NCBI GenBank assembly: GCA_031274845.1
Contig: JAISPN010000247.1
Coordinates: forward strand, 1 to 14,500
Length of the DNA: 14,500 nt
Reading direction: 5' to 3'
Source of the DNA: Acidobacteriaceae bacterium
GTDB taxonomy: Bacteria > Acidobacteriota > Vicinamibacteria > Vicinamibacterales > CAVVIG01
Shown: in pieces, positions 13,596 through 14,500 of the stretch
Position numbering within the stretch: the first letter of the stretch is position 1
How the letters are laid out: each line of letters starts with the position of its first letter
The notes under the pieces: model-generated
What the model was told of the DNA's origin: nothing
What the model saw: only the letters and a program-made list of their open reading frames with translations
The model's database searches: none
Made by a program: the position numbers and the translations under genes

Positions 13596-13854
13596 CCACC
13601 GTATCAATGATGCCGATAATCGCGGCGTCGACCGGCGCGGCCTTGCGGCCGAGCGCCTCGCCTGCCGCGCGTCCTTCGAGCACGACCAGCACTTTCTCGT
13701 GAATCCCGGCGCCTACTCCGTCGACCGCCAGCAGCGTGTTTCCGCGCGGCGTGTCGTCGAGGTTGAGCGGCTGGACGAGGAGCAGCTTCGCGCCTTCGAA
13801 CTTGCGATGCTTCTGGGTGGAGACGACGGTTCCCACGACGCGCGCAATCTGCAC
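13576..13854 (-). CDS. EutN/CcmL-family microcompartment vertex protein (third tandem copy)
   Basis: This 92-aa BMC-P protein should form pentamers that cap the vertices of a microcompartment shell. It opens MQIARVVGTVVSTQKHRKFEG, has LLLVQPLN and LLAVDGVGAGIHEKVLVV in the middle, and ends APVDAAIIGIIDTVD, all hallmarks of the family. Length is standard (about 85-95 aa). The start is GTG with GAGG about 7 nt upstream, and the gene begins 8 nt after the stop of the previous EutN gene. It overlaps the small Cys-rich gene downstream. Confidence 0.95.
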   Translation of the reverse strand: MQIARVVGTVVSTQKHRKFEGAKLLLVQPLNLDDTPRGNTLLAVDGVGAGIHEKVLVVLEGRAAGEALGRKAAPVDAAIIGIIDTVDVRESL

Positions 13855-13862
13855 CGCCGGCC

Positions 13863-14129
13863 TCAGTCCGTGTCCCAGCGGTCCACGATGCCGACGATGC
13901 CGGCATCGACCGGGGGTTCCGATGGATAAAACGGAAAGCTTGCTTCTTTGCCGCGGACGAAGAAAACATCTTCGCCAACGCCCGCGCCGACCGCGTCAAC
14001 AGCCACGATCGGCCGTCCCGCAGGCTCTCGCCCGGCGGTGAGCGGTTGCACGAGCAACAGCGTGCGGCTCTCAAGCTGTTCGTCTTTTCTGGTCGTCACG
14101 ACGGTGCCGATGACGCGGGCAAGCTGCAT
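13863..14129 (-). CDS. EutN/CcmL-family microcompartment vertex protein (second tandem copy)
   Basis: This 88-aa BMC-P paralogue begins MQLARVIGTVVTTRKDEQLES and ends PPVDAGIVGIVDRWDTD. The loop before the last strand differs from its neighbours (GKEASFPFYPSEPP), with an aromatic-rich segment that may change the pore or the contacts with hexamers. The ATG at 14129 has no good Shine-Dalgarno and lies 38 nt after the previous gene, the longest gap in the visible operon. It is clearly homologous to the two flanking copies but not a recent duplicate, since the sequences differ at many positions. Confidence 0.94.
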   Translation of the reverse strand: MQLARVIGTVVTTRKDEQLESRTLLLVQPLTAGREPAGRPIVAVDAVGAGVGEDVFFVRGKEASFPFYPSEPPVDAGIVGIVDRWDTD

Positions 14130-14167
14130 AGAGGATTTACGCCTGAGCCACGACGCGCGCGGATGGG

Positions 14168-14437
14168 TCAGTCCTGAAGCGTGACGGTGTCGACGATGCC
14201 GACGATGGCGGCATCGACCGGGCAGTCTTTCATGCCTGAGGCCAGACGCGCGGAGCTGCCGCTCACGACGAGCACGCGTTCGCCGACGCCGGCATCCACC
14301 GTATCGACCGCGACGAGATGATTGCCGTCAGCCTTGCCGCGCGGATCAACGGGACGAACAACGAGCAGCTTGTTGCTGACGAGCCGTGGATCCTTGCGGG
14401 TCGCGACCACCGTGCCGACGACCGTTGCGAGCAGCAC
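14168..14437 (-). CDS. EutN/CcmL-family microcompartment vertex protein (first tandem copy)
   Basis: This 89-aa BMC-P paralogue begins MLLATVVGTVVATRKDPRLVS and ends CPVDAAIVGIVDTVTLQD. The central LVAVDTVDAGVGERVLVVSGSSAR is typical. It starts with GTG 6 nt after the stop of the BMC-H gene, so translation is probably coupled. It has one Cys (about residue 72) just before the conserved PVDA, absent from the other two copies. Confidence 0.94.
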   Translation of the reverse strand: MLLATVVGTVVATRKDPRLVSNKLLVVRPVDPRGKADGNHLVAVDTVDAGVGERVLVVSGSSARLASGMKDCPVDAAIVGIVDTVTLQD

Positions 14438-14443
14438 TCCGGC

Positions 14444-14500
14444 CTAGGCCTTCGAACCCGCCGACGCTTTGCCGATCGGCAGCGTGTCTTCGAGATTGGC
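14444..14500 (-). CDS. BMC-H shell protein, C-terminal end only
   Basis: Reading leftwards from the window edge, the frame gives ANLEDTLPIGKASAGSKA followed by TAG at 14444-14446. The phrase NLEDTLPI followed by a short Ala/Lys-rich tail is how many hexameric BMC-domain shell proteins end, after a conserved RPH segment that would lie just outside the window. Together with the EutN genes 6 nt downstream this supports a BMC-H gene, though only 18 residues can be seen. Confidence 0.7.
   Translation of the reverse strand, partial: ANLEDTLPIGKASAGSKA

Overview
The window is GC-rich bacterial DNA (about 65-70 % G+C over most of its length by eye) from a Gram-negative organism. The best guess is a member of the Acidobacteriota, possibly Vicinamibacteria-like. 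This is inferred from the gene families: a GldA/F/G-type ABC exporter followed by a DUF4340 protein, a periplasmic PBP4-type peptidase, and a bacterial microcompartment (BMC) operon with several EutN-type pentamer genes. No rRNA, tRNA or taxonomic marker is present, so the assignment is tentative.

Layout. (1) 1-1547, minus strand: a peroxiredoxin followed closely by a heavy-metal P1B-type ATPase that runs off the left edge. (2) 1652-7809, plus strand: a tightly packed five-gene unit made of the ABC ATPase, a six-helix ABC-2 permease, a GldG-like membrane-anchored auxiliary protein, a DUF4340 protein and the D-Ala-D-Ala carboxypeptidase dacB. Its genes overlap or lie within 3 nt of each other and probably form one operon of an envelope export or motility-type machine coupled to peptidoglycan processing. 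(3) 7810-9725: a small, partly lower-GC accessory island. It holds a HigBA toxin-antitoxin pair whose toxin is broken by an in-frame TAA, a detached second copy of the dacB 3' end, and three small membrane-protein genes, one of them broken by an in-frame TAG. (4) 9726-13246, minus strand: a five-gene run (2-hydroxyacid dehydrogenase, endonuclease III, cyclophilin, queE, queC) joined mostly by ATGA overlaps or direct abutment. (5) 13356-14500, minus strand: the 3' part of a BMC operon, with the end of a BMC-H hexamer gene, three tandem EutN/CcmL pentamer genes, and a 79-aa protein that has an encapsulation-peptide-like N-terminal helix and a CxxCxxC tail.

The most interesting region is the island between dacB and queC. 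The dacB C-terminal coding sequence occurs twice, once in the intact gene and once about 0.9 kb further on, beyond higBA. The 41-nt match has three mismatches, all synonymous. This suggests that two diverged dacB alleles were joined when the higBA segment arrived, not a recent local duplication. A 19-20 nt sequence containing TATGCT also recurs upstream of higB and upstream of the broken membrane gene. The second point of interest is the small Cys-rich protein at the end of the BMC operon, which I cannot assign to a known function. The 110-nt spacer between it and the dehydrogenase gene contains a degenerate 8-nt tandem repeat and a near-perfect 20-nt palindrome.
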